Under the pieces are notes generated by a model. The model ran no database searches. It was given only the letters and a program-made list of their open reading frames with translations, and had not been told where the DNA came from. The translations under genes were made by a program, and so were the position numbers. From Plectrocnemia conspersa (taxonomy: Eukaryota > Arthropoda > Insecta > Trichoptera > Polycentropodidae), in contig VTFK01000029.1 in the NCBI GenBank assembly GCA_009617715.1, forward strand, positions 868,001-932,000: a stretch of DNA of 64,000 nt, in the 5' to 3' direction. Below are positions 49,982 through 62,284 of the stretch, in pieces; within the stretch, counting starts at the first letter, position 1, and every line of letters starts with the position of its first letter.

Positions 49982-52900
49982 ATGGATATTACGTTGGACG
50001 AGAAAAATCGCAAAATAATCACCAGGCCCAAATTTGACGGACACGTTGGGAGAAGAGCGTTAGAACATTTGAAGAAGAACAAAGATGGAATACACCAGGT
50101 ATTAAAATTATCTACATAAATCTAAAGACGATTTAATTAGAATTATCTAAATATTAAAAATGTCTATAATACAGATCGAAGTATCGACCGGCGAATCTGA
50201 GACTCATGGGTCTGTGCTATTGAAATCCGTGCGTCTTGCTCAAACATTAAAGTCTAAAAATATTGCGGTGGGAGACGTGATTTGGAACTGTTCTACGAAT
50301 CATTTCGAGGCAGGTCTGCCTTTAATATCATCTACATACATCGGATCCATTTTTATAGGTTTGGCAGTGGGCATGACTTATGGTAAGTTAAGAATTTTTT
50401 ATTTTTTTTGTATAGGTGTGAGAAATTAGTCTTATCTTGATGTAAATGATAACTGATAACTGTCATATACATACAAAACTTTTTATTATAATTATCTTAA
50501 TATTGATAAATCTGTAAAATTAAATAAACAACTGATAAAAATTTTGACTGCTTTGTATTTTTTAATGTATAGATAATATTTTGTATTTTATAAATAATAG
50601 GTATTTTATTTCGATGACCTCGTTTGATATGTGTACATGAATAAGAGTAAAATGCTTATTATATTTGGTTTAGTTATTACTTAATAAATTATATGCTTAT
50701 GGTATTTGAATTGACAAGTCAGGTATCGTATACCACGTGTCTGTAAGTGTACATATCTATATAAAGAAGAGAAAATGATACAAACTAGTATTTTTTTAAG
50801 ATTTACCTATTAAATATATTTCATTTTAAGTTTAAAATAAATATATAAAATACCAAATATTGTATTTATAGTTTTATAGTTACATGCAAAAATAAGAAAA
50901 TATTTAAATAATATATTTAATAACATACTGTGTAATTTTATAAAATGCAACAATATTATAATCACACATCATGATCGATTATGCATATTTTTATTATAAA
51001 ATAAATCAGTTTTTTTATAATTATCGAGCAGTTTAGGTTAGATAAATATTTTTCATAGGTTTTATATAAATTTTTCGTGTGGTTATACTAATGTTAAGTA
51101 CTCTTTATTAATTACTATAAAAGTAATAAATTAAAGTTTATTTCAAGTAATTATTAATTATTATATATGTTTATATTAAAATATAATAAATATTATTTTT
51201 AGTGACATCTATGATATTCCCTTTTGAATATATACTATTTTGTAAAATTAAATATTTTCACAACATATACATAGTGACATCTATGATTAAAAAAATTATT
51301 TATATATGTGGTCTTGTCATTTCTACTTAAAATAAAATATATATATTTACAATTTTTTATCATAAAATAGCAATAATTTAATAATTTTAAAATTAATTTA
51401 ATTAAAAATAATTTTAATATTCTATATATATGTTTGAGAATAAAGCAAACTTTGCTAAACCTGTACAGCTAAACTTCAAGCTTAAAATTTTAATATTTCT
51501 GCATATGTTGAAAAGAAACCATTAAAATGAAAATATTTGACATTGATCGTCATATGCATTTACTTTAGTCATATATATGAATTTAGCATTGCAAATTTAT
51601 ACACGATTATTATTATTATGTTCCTTGAAAAAAATACTAAATATGTATGTTATAAATAGCAATGGAATTTATAATACTATTCTTAGGTTTAATCTGAATT
51701 ATACGCAATAATGTATTATATGTTACACGATTTAAGTCAGTAAATGTATTAAAATTATTAAATGAATATGAACTTTTTTACAGCCGAAATAAAGCATATA
51801 CTATCTTTAGCTGTTCCAAAAGTAGTTTTCACTGACAAGGAAATGAGAAAGGTCATCAAAAAAGTTTTGGATGACGCCGAAATAGATGTGAAAATTGTCG
51901 TTTATGGAGATAAATGTGACGATTTTAATTCGTTTTCTGAATATATCGAGCCAACAGGCACAGAGGACAGTTTTAGGTTATGTATTTACTTAATTATGTT
52001 TATTAATAAAATATTTTTAGTAGACTTAATTAATTATAATCACTAGATTATTTAAATATTTATCATATTCAATAAAGTTCAACAAGCTTTATTTTTACAG
52101 GTGCGAAGAATTTGACCCGGAAACGACAATAGCTTTTGCATCATTATCCAGTGGTACTACTGGAATGCAAAAATTAGTGTCAATGACCCATCAAACCATA
52201 ATTCTAATAATAAGATTACCGTATGTTTTAATTTTGCTACGATTTAAATAAAAAACTTTTGCTCTAATAAGCTTATATGATAATCATAGGGAGCTTATGG
52301 CGAAAAATCGACAACCTTTTAAATATTACATGAATTTTTCACCAATGGTCTGGATTACTGGCATTATATCCGTACTTTATTCTTGCTTTCTTGGAAATAC
52401 GAGGTTACAAAGTAGAAAGCCATTCAGCATTGAACTAGTAAGGAAAGCTATAAATGAGTATAAAGTAAGTTAAATAATATTATTATCATTTCAACTACTG
52501 TTCTTGAACTTTTTTATAACTAACCTCCCTTGGACAAAATATGAGGATCTATGCCATTCTAAGCTTTGACTAGAACACGTATTTTATCAACTTGCTTTTC
52601 GAGAACAAATTAGACCATTCTAATAACACACGATTTTATCAGTCTTTTTGCATCAGATACGTTACAAAACATCTCACAATCATGTGAGATGTTTTGTAAC
52701 GTAGATATTTACCTAATGTTTTTACAGAAGTAGGCCTAATGATATCACTATGGATAACTTTTGAATCTAAAAAACATGTACTTAAATTTTTAATATAAAT
52801 TTATAATCCTTGTATTTTTTATATATAATATAAACATTTATATAACAATTTATAATAGAAAAGCAAGTCACAACTCTACATATCCTACAAATTAAGAACC

Positions 52901-54797
52901 ATTAATTTATATCATGTTTATGTATTTTTATCATAAGTAATATTATTTTGTTTATTTTAGCCTGAAATAGGTTTCTTACCTCCGGTTGCATTGTCAGAGT
53001 TAAAAGAATATCCATGAGTTGGATAAAATAGATTTTTCCTGCTTTAGAAATTTGATGACCGGTGGTTGTAAAGTTAGCGACAACTTGGTGGATCATTTCA
53101 GGGTTAGCAATCATATTAATGAGTAGTTGTGTATTACAGTTATTATTATATAACAAAAATATTTTAGAAACTTGTCACGAATGGTATAATTACTATACCT
53201 TATGGCACGTCAGAAGCTGGAAGCGTTAGTGCTAATACCTCAAACGTTGGTTATTCGGTAGGGAAACCAGCACTATGGATTCATTGGAAGGTTGGTTAAA
53301 TATATTAATAGTATAAAACATATATACCAAAACTGCTACTAATTTAAATGCATGTAGTTAATGATGGAAATTTCATGAACAATAATTGTATTTTTAATTT
53401 ATGATTGATATTTATTTCATACCATGATATTCCATAATCAGACTAAATGTGCTTAGAATATTATTATATTTTCATTGCAGATTGTTGATCCTGACACTGA
53501 AGAAAGACTTGGTTCAAATCAACATGGAGAGATCCGCGTAAAAAGTCAAATAATGTTCCAGGTTTGTTTTTTAGTTACTTGACACACATAGTTTTCGTAT
53601 CGTCTAAATTTAATAAATAATCTTTCAATCAATAATCAATCATCGATGTTTATGGTAAAGTTTTAAGAATCCTTATGGAAAATAATTAAATTTTTTTTTT
53701 ACTATTTCACCGTTGAAAACCGGATATATAACTAATAAAGAATAGTTAAGATGCTTGCCAGTGCTTTTTTGCAACAAAAAAGACACACGTGTGATTCATA
53801 AAATTGATAAATTAGTGATAAATAATCAATAAATTAACCTAATAACTCTAAGTTGTGTAAAAAAAAAAATTATAAATTTCCCGGACTAGATATTAAATGA
53901 AAAAAATGAAATCTAATGACTTTTACTACCTATCTAAGATACTGAATGCGTAAGGGCAATATACCTATAACACCTTAAATTCATCCAATTAAAACAATTT
54001 ACCAATTAAATTTTAAATCAAATAAGAAACAATACCTGGAAAATAGCCAAAATTCATCCAATTAAAAACCCAAGAAAAAAGATCCGATCAATTTAGGTCC
54101 CATTAATCTAGTTTATTATTTAAAAAAATATCTACTTATCTTAAAATAAATATATGTGTGTAGCTATTCATTAATCGTATAACAAATACATTTACAACAC
54201 TAAAACTAAAAAAATTCAATTCAAGGGTTATTATAACGATCCAGTTTCAACAGCTAATTCATTCGATAGCGAAAATTATTATAAAACTGGAGATATTATG
54301 TACTGTGACGACGAAGGAAATCTTCATTATGTTGATCGTTTAAAAGAAATTATAAAATATCGTAACTTTCAGGTAAATAACGTTTGCAAGAAATTTTACT
54401 ATTTGACGCGTTGATTATTAAGCATTTATTTCGTATATATTTTATAGGTATCTCCTGTTGAAATAGAGATATTGATTTGCACTTTACCCGAAGTGATGGC
54501 AGCCGCTGTAATTGGTTATCCCGATACAACGAGTGGAGAACTTCCAATGGCCATCGTTCAGCTATTTCCTGGTGCCAAAATCGAAGCTCAAAGGATTAAA
54601 GATTTGGTGAATGGTAAGGTTTGATCTAATTTTAATGTATTGCTTATTTCTAATAAAATCAAATTTTAGAGAAACTATCGGACAGTAAGCAGTTAAGAGG
54701 AGGTGTCGTCTTTATGAACCAGTTACCGATGACCCATTCCGAAAAAGTTGATAGAAAAGCACTGAAAAAAGTCATAGCTCAATTAAAAAGAGAATAA
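49982..54797 (+). CDS. ACS4: luciferase/4CL-like acyl-CoA synthetase, frameshifted in exon 6
   Basis: Adenylate-forming paralogue. Eleven exons: 49982-50098, 50175-50382, 51784-51976, 52101-52220, 52290-52464, 52961-53102, 53168-53290, 53481-53561, 54226-54372, 54448-54613, 54670-54797; about 532 residues if the break is ignored. Exon 6 has 142 bases where ACS2, ACS3, ACS5 and ACS6 have 141. After ELKEYP (about 53017) an extra base gives an immediate TGA, while the next frame continues LDKIDFSCF. All other exons and splice sites are intact. P-loop SSGTTGMQK (189-197) has Gln for Pro. A5 is YGTSE. A7 is TGD. The A8 loop IKYRNFQ has Asn for Gly. A10 is SEKVDRK. A4 Trp present. No PTS1. It is either a young pseudogene, a variant allele or a sequence error. 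Confidence 0.85.
50383..51783. other. ACS4 intron 2 (1.4 kb)
   Basis: Very AT-rich. A 15-base direct repeat AGTGACATCTATGAT occurs at about 51201 and 51274. Nothing else recognised. Confidence 0.5.
52658..52703. repeat. Perfect 21-bp hairpin in ACS4 intron 5
   Basis: The arms 52658-52678 and 52683-52703 (TACGTTACAAAACATCTCAC...) are exact inverted complements with a 4-base loop. No flanking duplication was recognised. Confidence 0.85.
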
Positions 54798-55109
54798 ATG
54801 TTAATCAAATAAATTATGTTATATATTATAAATTACTTAATTAATTAGACTACTGTGTTAATAATTTTATCATCTAATTAAACCATTGATTAATCATACT
54901 TTATAATTTATTTTCGAACAACATATTTCATAAATCGTTTTATTGTGTAATCTTAATAGGCACAAATAATTATTTTTACACTTTACTGCAAACGATAAGA
55001 CTTTTATTAGTTTAACTGTATAAAATCAAATTGTATAGTTGATTCGTGAGCTTTGAATTATTGCATGCCATTTTATTTTTTACACTGAATAAAATTATTA
55101 TTGAAAAGA

Positions 55110-57960
55110 ATGGAATTATTTTTTGATAAAACAAGTGGAGATATAACTTATGGAGACGACTACGAATTCCATGTCGGAAAAAGGATAATACAAACTTTGA
55201 GGAAAAATACATGTGGCATACACCAGGTAATTTTATTCAGTATGATTTATGCTTTTTACTTATGTATTAATCTTTATTTATAATGTAGATAGAGATAACA
55301 AGTGGTATGAGGGAAAGTCATGGTTCTGTCCTATTAAAATCTATAAGAGTAGCTGAAGCTTTAAAATCTGAGGGCTTAGTTTTGGGCGATGTAGTTTGGA
55401 TTTGCGCCAACAACCATTGCAATGCTGCTTTACCTCTTATAGCATCGACTTTTATTGGAACGATTCCTGTTAATCTTGCAGTTGGAATGACGTATTGTAA
55501 GTAATACTACATCTTCCAACAAAGTATTATGTAGTATATAAATACATTTATAAAGGAAAAATAACAGATTATAATTTATAGATGAACTCAAACATATATT
55601 ATCGTTAGCCACTCCAAAAATAGTTTTTACTGATTCCAACATGAGAAATTGCATCAAAAGGGTATTGAAAGATGCCAGCATTGATATAGAAATTGTCGTA
55701 TTTGGAAATGAATATGAAGATTATACTCCATTTTCAGAGTATATTAATCTAACTGGAACAGAAGATGTGTTTGTGTATGTATTATAAATAATAATAAAAC
55801 AGAACAATCGTTTGATAAAAAAATATAAGGCTATGATTTGATATTACAATATATTATTAAAACCAGGTAAATTAATCAACGTAAGAGTGTTTTATATTTA
55901 AATATAATTTAATTGTCTCCATCATGACTCGTGTGTTATGTGATTTAGCTTTTATTTTGGTTTATTTACAATAAGATAAGTACGATAAAGTTAGTTTTAT
56001 TGTTAGACAAACACACATATTTAAGGCACAACAAAGTGAGGTAATTAGTCATTATTTTTTATTAAATTAGATATTATAGTAGATGTAATATATACAGATG
56101 ACAGGCATTTTCAAGACGTAAATAAAATTACGTCATTCAAATATTCTAGTTTGTAATGAACCATTTTGTAGAAGGACAACTACTTTGATATAAAAACTTG
56201 TTGTTGTACAGTTGTGAAGATTTTGATCCCAAAACAACTACAGCTCTGATAGCATGTTCTAGTGGTACTACTGGAATGCCCAAATTGGTTTCAATCAGTC
56301 ATCAATCTGCAACATTGCTGGTAAAAATACCGTATGTCCATTTAGTTTCTTTATTTATTAATAAAATAGGTAAGCATTTTATAAACGATTTTATAACTTA
56401 CAGAGACGCTATGAGTAAATTAAAAATGGGGTCATCAGTTAAGACCTTTTTAAACTTTTCGTCAATGTATTGGATAACTGGAGTAATGTCTATCTTATTT
56501 TCATGTCTCAATGGAACCACAAGAATACAATCATACAAGCAGTTTAGCGCTGCACTGTTTAAAATAGCCATGGAAACATATAAAGTAATTATGGAACGAA
56601 CGTAAGGTTTTGGTATTGCAATATAAATTAAAATTTTGATTCAGCCTCAAAGATGCTACTTGACACCCAGTGCTGTAGCTGAATTGTATCGATATCCAAA
56701 ATTGTCAGAGATTAATTTTTCAACCTTGGGTTCAATGATAGTCGGTGGCAGTATGACGAGTAAACACTTAGTAGATCATTTCAGGGTACGCAAATATTAA
56801 ACAAATAAAATAAAATATTTGTTAAGGGTTCCCGAAACGGTCAATTGCGATATGTTGACGTAATTTTCGATCATTGGTGCGTTTACAGAGCTTCAATTGC
56901 TCAATTGGTCGCATCAATGAGCATCAATCGTGTCAACATTGACCGTTTTAGGGACCCATTACATACATACATGTTTCATATTTAGAAATTACTGACAAAT
57001 GGTATAATTCATTTGCACTATGGTTCAACGGAAACTGGAAACATGTGCTCAAATTTAGAAAACATTGATTATTCTGTTGGAACTCCATTACCGTGGGTTA
57101 AATGGAAGGTATGTTAATAATATGAGTTAATACTAAAATCAAAATATTTATAAAACATTTTAGTTTGAGATTAATTTTGACTAAGTTAAAATTCGCCATG
57201 TATTAAAGTGCATTTAAAATACAGGTCGTAGATCCTGATACAGAAAAAAAACTGGGTCCATACGAACACGGAGAAATGCGAGCAAGAACTCCATATTTAT
57301 TTCAGGTTGGTTAATATATTTTTAAAACCTGATTTAATATCCTAATATTTATATTGCAATTATTATTTTTTAATATTTATTTATAGGGTTACTATAATAA
57401 CCCTGAAGCTACAGCCGCTGCTTTTGATAGTGAAAATTATTACAAAACTGGTGATCTTGTGTACTACGATGATGCAGGAAAGATATATTTTGTAGACCGC
57501 ATTAAAGAAATGATCAAATATAAAAATCATCAGGTATTAATAAAATTTAATTACATTTGTATAGTTGATTTATTTAATGCTTATATAAATTTATCTAGAT
57601 CACTACAATTGAAATTGAGCAATTAATTTGTAGTCTGCCAGAAGTTTGCTCAGCAGCTGTAGTAGGTCTTCCCGATCCTCAAAATGGAGAACTTCCAATG
57701 GCTTTTGTTCAATTAGCGCGTGGTGAAAAAATCACTGCTCAAAAGATCAAGGATCTTGTAAAAGGTTAAATACATAATATTATATATTTAATTATAAAAT
57801 ATTATTTTTCTTATATATATTTTAAATTTCAGATACCCTTTCTGATTGTAAACAATTGAGAGGCGGAGTTGTTTTTATTGAAAACTTACCGAAAACCTAT
57901 GTCGGAAAAGTCGATAGAAAAGCTTTAAGAATCTTAAAGACTCAAGTTCAAGGCGAATAG
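55110..57960 (+). CDS. ACS5: luciferase/4CL-like acyl-CoA synthetase
   Basis: Adenylate-forming paralogue, closest to ACS4 by eye. Eleven exons: 55110-55226, 55289-55496, 55582-55774, 56212-56331, 56404-56584, 56645-56785, 56986-57108, 57225-57305, 57387-57533, 57599-57764, 57833-57960; 534 residues. P-loop SSGTTGMPK (189-197); A5 YGSTE at 332-336; A7 TGD at 409-411. The A8 loop is IKYKNHQITT: lysine kept, loop Gly to Asn and the usual Pro to Thr. A10 is VGKVDRK with the catalytic lysine. A4 position Trp (MYWITG). C-terminus QGE, no PTS1. The upstream in-frame codon at 55101 is TTG, so the ATG at 55110 is taken as start; it gives the same first-exon length, 117 bases, as ACS2-4. Intron 6 carries a MITE. 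Poly(A) candidate at 58023. Confidence 0.92.
56825..56958. mobile_element. Harbinger-like MITE in ACS5 intron 6
   Basis: The ends GGGTTCCCGAAACGGTCAA and TTGACCGTTTTAGGGACCC are near-perfect inverted copies and are bordered by TTA on both sides (56822-56824 and 56959-56961). A 3-bp TTA duplication with G-rich ends fits PIF/Harbinger. The 134-bp interior is itself partly palindromic and noncoding. Confidence 0.75.
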
Positions 57961-60735
57961 AAATAATACTATGTATATATATTTAATATATTATTTTATC
58001 TATGCATAAATCTAGGTTATTAAATAAATGCAAAATTCATTTTAATAGACTAGATAATGTTGTTTATATAATGGAATGTGTTTTAATGACGTAAACAGAT
58101 TTCTAGTCAGTGGTTTTCAAATACAAATATAAAATAAATTTAAATCAATTTATTTTTAATGTGATCAAATACAGCTCAAAAATAATTGATGCTAATATAA
58201 AAACATATACACAAGGATATATTAATAATTATTTAATAAACTTGACCCTGTAGCGTTCATAATCAATATTGCACAATACATATTTTTCATTATATTTTTT
58301 TGTATTATAGATCATATGTATGTATTAAATTAAATTATACATCATAAAATAATGTTCTAAGATATCTTTATTTATATTACCTTATGTATGTATCAGAATA
58401 AAAATAGTCTTACTGGACTTCTCTTTATATTTAAATAACGAAGTCCGAATTCTTTCAAAATCTATAGTTTCCTATGTATTGTCTCAGGCATGCGTCTTTT
58501 CTCATACAATGGATTGTGATTTGAAAGTCTTAGGTAATTAGTGGTTTTTGTGCAATATTGGGGTGTCCTGCACGATTTCTCTATTCATTGTTACGCTACC
58601 CTTTTGTTGTAAGTCAGATCTCTCTTTCGTTGTTTAAAGTCACTTATTGTCAAATTCACATTATACGACAAATCTACGTCTAAAATATTTTCATTTCATT
58701 GATAAAAGTCATTTGACATTTCCGAAATCTTTAAATTGATCATTGAAACCACCCACTATTTTTAAGTCTTATACATACCAATTTGCTAATAAATTGTATA
58801 AATACCATAAAAATAGACATGTATGATATTGATTTTAGTACAATAATATTTTGGGATTAGTGACTAGTTATTCGTAATTGAGAGAAGGTACCGTGCCTGT
58901 CGTGTGCAAATTTATGTTGTGACTGGGTGTCATATATTTTATATTAGTCTTTGCTTTGCCGAAAATGAGAGCCAATCGCCTTTAGGTTACACGTTAGGTG
59001 ACCGTCCGACAATTAGAAAGGATAATTCTATGCGAGATCGTCAATGCCTTTAACTCATATTATAATAAGAAATCCGATATAAAAGGTAGTATGAAATCAC
59101 TACACCAAATATTAATATTTTTTAAAAGTAATGAGTGAAATAAATAACTATTTATTCTCAAAAAGTAATTATTAAAGCAAAACTAAAAAACTTAACTAGC
59201 ATACACCTATACATATATTGTATATTATATGTTTTGCAGAATTACTTCCTTAATTATTTCGATATTCTTGGGTAATTGAATAATTCTATTAAGAAATTCT
59301 TAATACAACCTGAGAACTTAAAAATTGTAGTTTCTCATAAAAAATCATCCCTTGTAATATATGTTAGTTTATTTTGCATTGTTGAAATATTTGAAGATTC
59401 AAAAAAAAAAAATTATGAATAATGTATGACGTAAAAAAGACCATAACTTACTACTAAATAGGTAGTATCGCAAAAAATATTTAAGCAACACTTATTCACT
59501 TTACATAGAACATCAGTGTTTCGTGTAATGTAAATAACTGTTGCTCATCCGCAAAACATATTTCGATAAACACTGATGTAATCAATTTTTATAATGAAAA
59601 TAACATTAAAAACACTGCTTTGGCGTTATCTTGTATATCTACATATATGACCAAACTCAAATAAACCCGTATCTCATTCCATCAACAAAAAGCCACTAGT
59701 TTATCTACTCTTTATATTATAAATCAACTAGTTGTTTCCTCGTATTCGTCGACTGACATTCTAATACAGTTGCGCTCGTGCGTTGCATAAAAATATTATT
59801 TAATAATAGTTATATAATATACTTTTTTATATAAAACTTAATACAGTTATTAAAAATAAAAATTATTATTATTTTTACTGCATGTTGAATTATTATTAAT
59901 TAACTAGAGTTTATTGTGTAAATAAAAAAAAAATAAGGTAATGTTGTATTAAAAAAAATATTGTTTAAATTATAAAATACGTGAAAAAATTGTACCAATC
60001 TCTTAAAAACGTGATTTTGTCAAAATAATTTTACCATGATATTTTTTGACAAAATCATGTTTTTCTCATCGTTGTAACTGTTTCTATTTCGACTAAAAAT
60101 ATTACCATAAACATTTATTAACTCGATTCATATTTAAAATCTGATATTTTTTTATAACATTTTTAGTCATTTTATTCCGCTGGTGTATCATACTATATTT
60201 TTTCTTCTCATTTAATAATATCGCAAAATAAAATAATTAAATTAAATTAAAAGTTAAATAAAGGTATAAACATATATTATTGACTCTGTTACCGAAAATG
60301 TTAATAAGTATACTTTTAGCTACTCTAACACAGTAAAAATATAACTAGAAACAGAACATGCTTTTAATAACTAATTAAATCAAAATACTTTAAAATATAC
60401 GTAGTTTTAATTTCTATATTTAATATCTAGAACTAAAAAAATATTATTATTAATATAGTATATATATGTATATATTAAAAATTAAAATCGAAACCTTATT
60501 AGTAAAAAATATTAAATATAGAATAATTTTCCATTCGCGGATTTCTCAAGGGCTGACATGTGCCTTGAAAAACCCGCGTCACTGTTCGTTACGTAATTTA
60601 TTAATGGCATAAATACAGAAATTACAGATTCCAGTTTTCTTATAGATGTAAATAATTTAAACCTGTTTAATTGCATTTGATCTGTTGCAGACTCATTTTC
60701 TATACAAAGTGATTAATATATGGAGAAGGATTTAT
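57961..60735. other. Intergenic DNA between ACS5 and ACS6, left part
   Basis: 2.8 kb of AT-rich DNA with no gene seen. An imperfect hairpin of about 16-20 bp arms occurs at 60009-60060 (TGATTTTGTCAAAA and its inverse). Confidence 0.45.
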
Positions 60736-61240
60736 GTTAACCGTCTCTGTATGTAGTGTATCTGTTCGTTATTTCATCTTTTATGAATTCTATGTTAAGG
60801 TCGTTATGTATTACGTCATTAGTAACATATCAAAGAGCGTCGACTATCATTCGTAAAACCTTGTTTTGGTATCTCTGGATGATGAGGAAGCACAGGCACT
60901 ACCCCCCTAAAGTTGAATCCCGTATGTCCATACTGTTTTGATAATTGACTTGTACATTAGTAACTTGTTTTCCGGTGTCATGTGAGATCTTTTTCCATCA
61001 TCCAGTGCATTTCTCGAAGTTGAATTCCTTTTAGTAAAGATATGTTTCCGCTATATGAGCCTTCTGTCCAGATATACATCCTAATATTTTTCCTCTTCTT
61101 TTTGTTGTAATATTTGACCATTTAGCGAAACATTTGGGCAGGTCTTTTTATTTAATGTGAACGTTACATGGGTTGATTTTGCGTGTATGCTTCCATTCTA
61201 CAAGTTTTCATCCATTGTCTGCCACTTAGTGCAGGAAACT
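60736..61240 (-). pseudogene. Antisense jockey-type LINE, RT C-terminal region
   Basis: The complement reads, in order and with breaks: GRQWMKTCRMEAYT, RMYIWTEGSYSGNI, GIQLREMHWMM, YKSIIKTVWTYGIQL, then RYQNKVLRMIVDA, YVTNDVIHNDLNIEFIKDEI and NRYTTYRD. This is the typical order after the reverse-transcriptase core in jockey elements (WTYGIQLWG; NDVIHNDL). Multiple lesions. Confidence 0.78.
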
Positions 61241-61250
61241 GCCATATTGT

Positions 61251-62200
61251 GTAATTTTCTCAATCCTGTTCGCCATCAGATTATTCCTACGAACTCGATG
61301 GGAACATTTTGGCTAGAGAAACCTCCACTAAAGATCTCAGAATCACTTTTTTGTATCCGCCTTAATTTTAGAAGCTTTGGGATACAGTTCACTGAGTTCT
61401 TGCGGGAAGTTGTGTGTCTCTAAGTATTTCTTTAGACTACTGAATGGTGGTGTTGACAATCAAGGAATTTCAGTTTTTTCTTTTGATACCCGTTAGCACT
61501 AACCGACTCGCCTGTGGTTGGTTCCCTAACCTTTTGAGTAGTGAGTTAATTTACACACATTTGTTAATTTGTTAGTATATATCTGGGACTGAGTTAATTT
61601 CAAGTATTTTTCCATAATTATTTCTGTTGTTATTTATTGATTATTATTGCATTTATAGTAAATTATAGTGAAAAAATCAGCGATTCTTGACGTTTTATTG
61701 CTTTGATTTATTTTACTAATATGTTTTAATTATTTATTCTAACATTTATCTATTATTAAATTTATTTTAAATATTTAATAAAAATATATTATTTTTTATA
61801 AAATTAATATAAAATATTTTTGTTATGTTAATGTATTTCGTACTCTTTAATGTATCGTTATTATTATCAATATAAATCATTTACATATATTTAAATTAAA
61901 AAAATATTCTAAAATTATAATGTTTTTAATTTATTATTTCTTTAGTTATATATGTAAATATATAACTATCTGGGGTAGCTCAAAACAGTGAAAGGTCGAC
62001 CACCGTACATGTACGGCGATACTCCTCAAAGGGTTAAACGCTATCATTGCATATTGATATGTTTAATGTCAGCTCTTAATATTTTATATTTTTTTCCTTT
62101 CTTATTGTGTATTATTTTTTTGTACATCTTATTGTACTATATTTTTTGTATATCATAACTGTAGTCTTAATTGGGTTACGATGGTCTTAAATAAATAAAT
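61251..62200 (+). pseudogene. LINE 3' fragment, same family as 13454-13920
   Basis: 61251-61350 matches 13455-13555 closely at DNA level (CCCGTTCGCCATCAG-like, then GGGAACATTTTGGCTAGAGA). Near 61497 a CCGACTCG..TGTGG stretch and near 62055 GATATGTTTAATGTCAGCT match the tail of the first copy. The pieces are separated by extra AT-rich DNA and a GTACATGTAC-centred patch near 62000. It abuts the antisense jockey fragment tail to tail. Confidence 0.6.
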
Positions 62201-62284
62201 AAGTAAATAAAAACTTTAAAATTCTAGATATACCACAAAAATTGAGATACATTGGTCGTTTGTGTTATTAATATTAATACAAAT

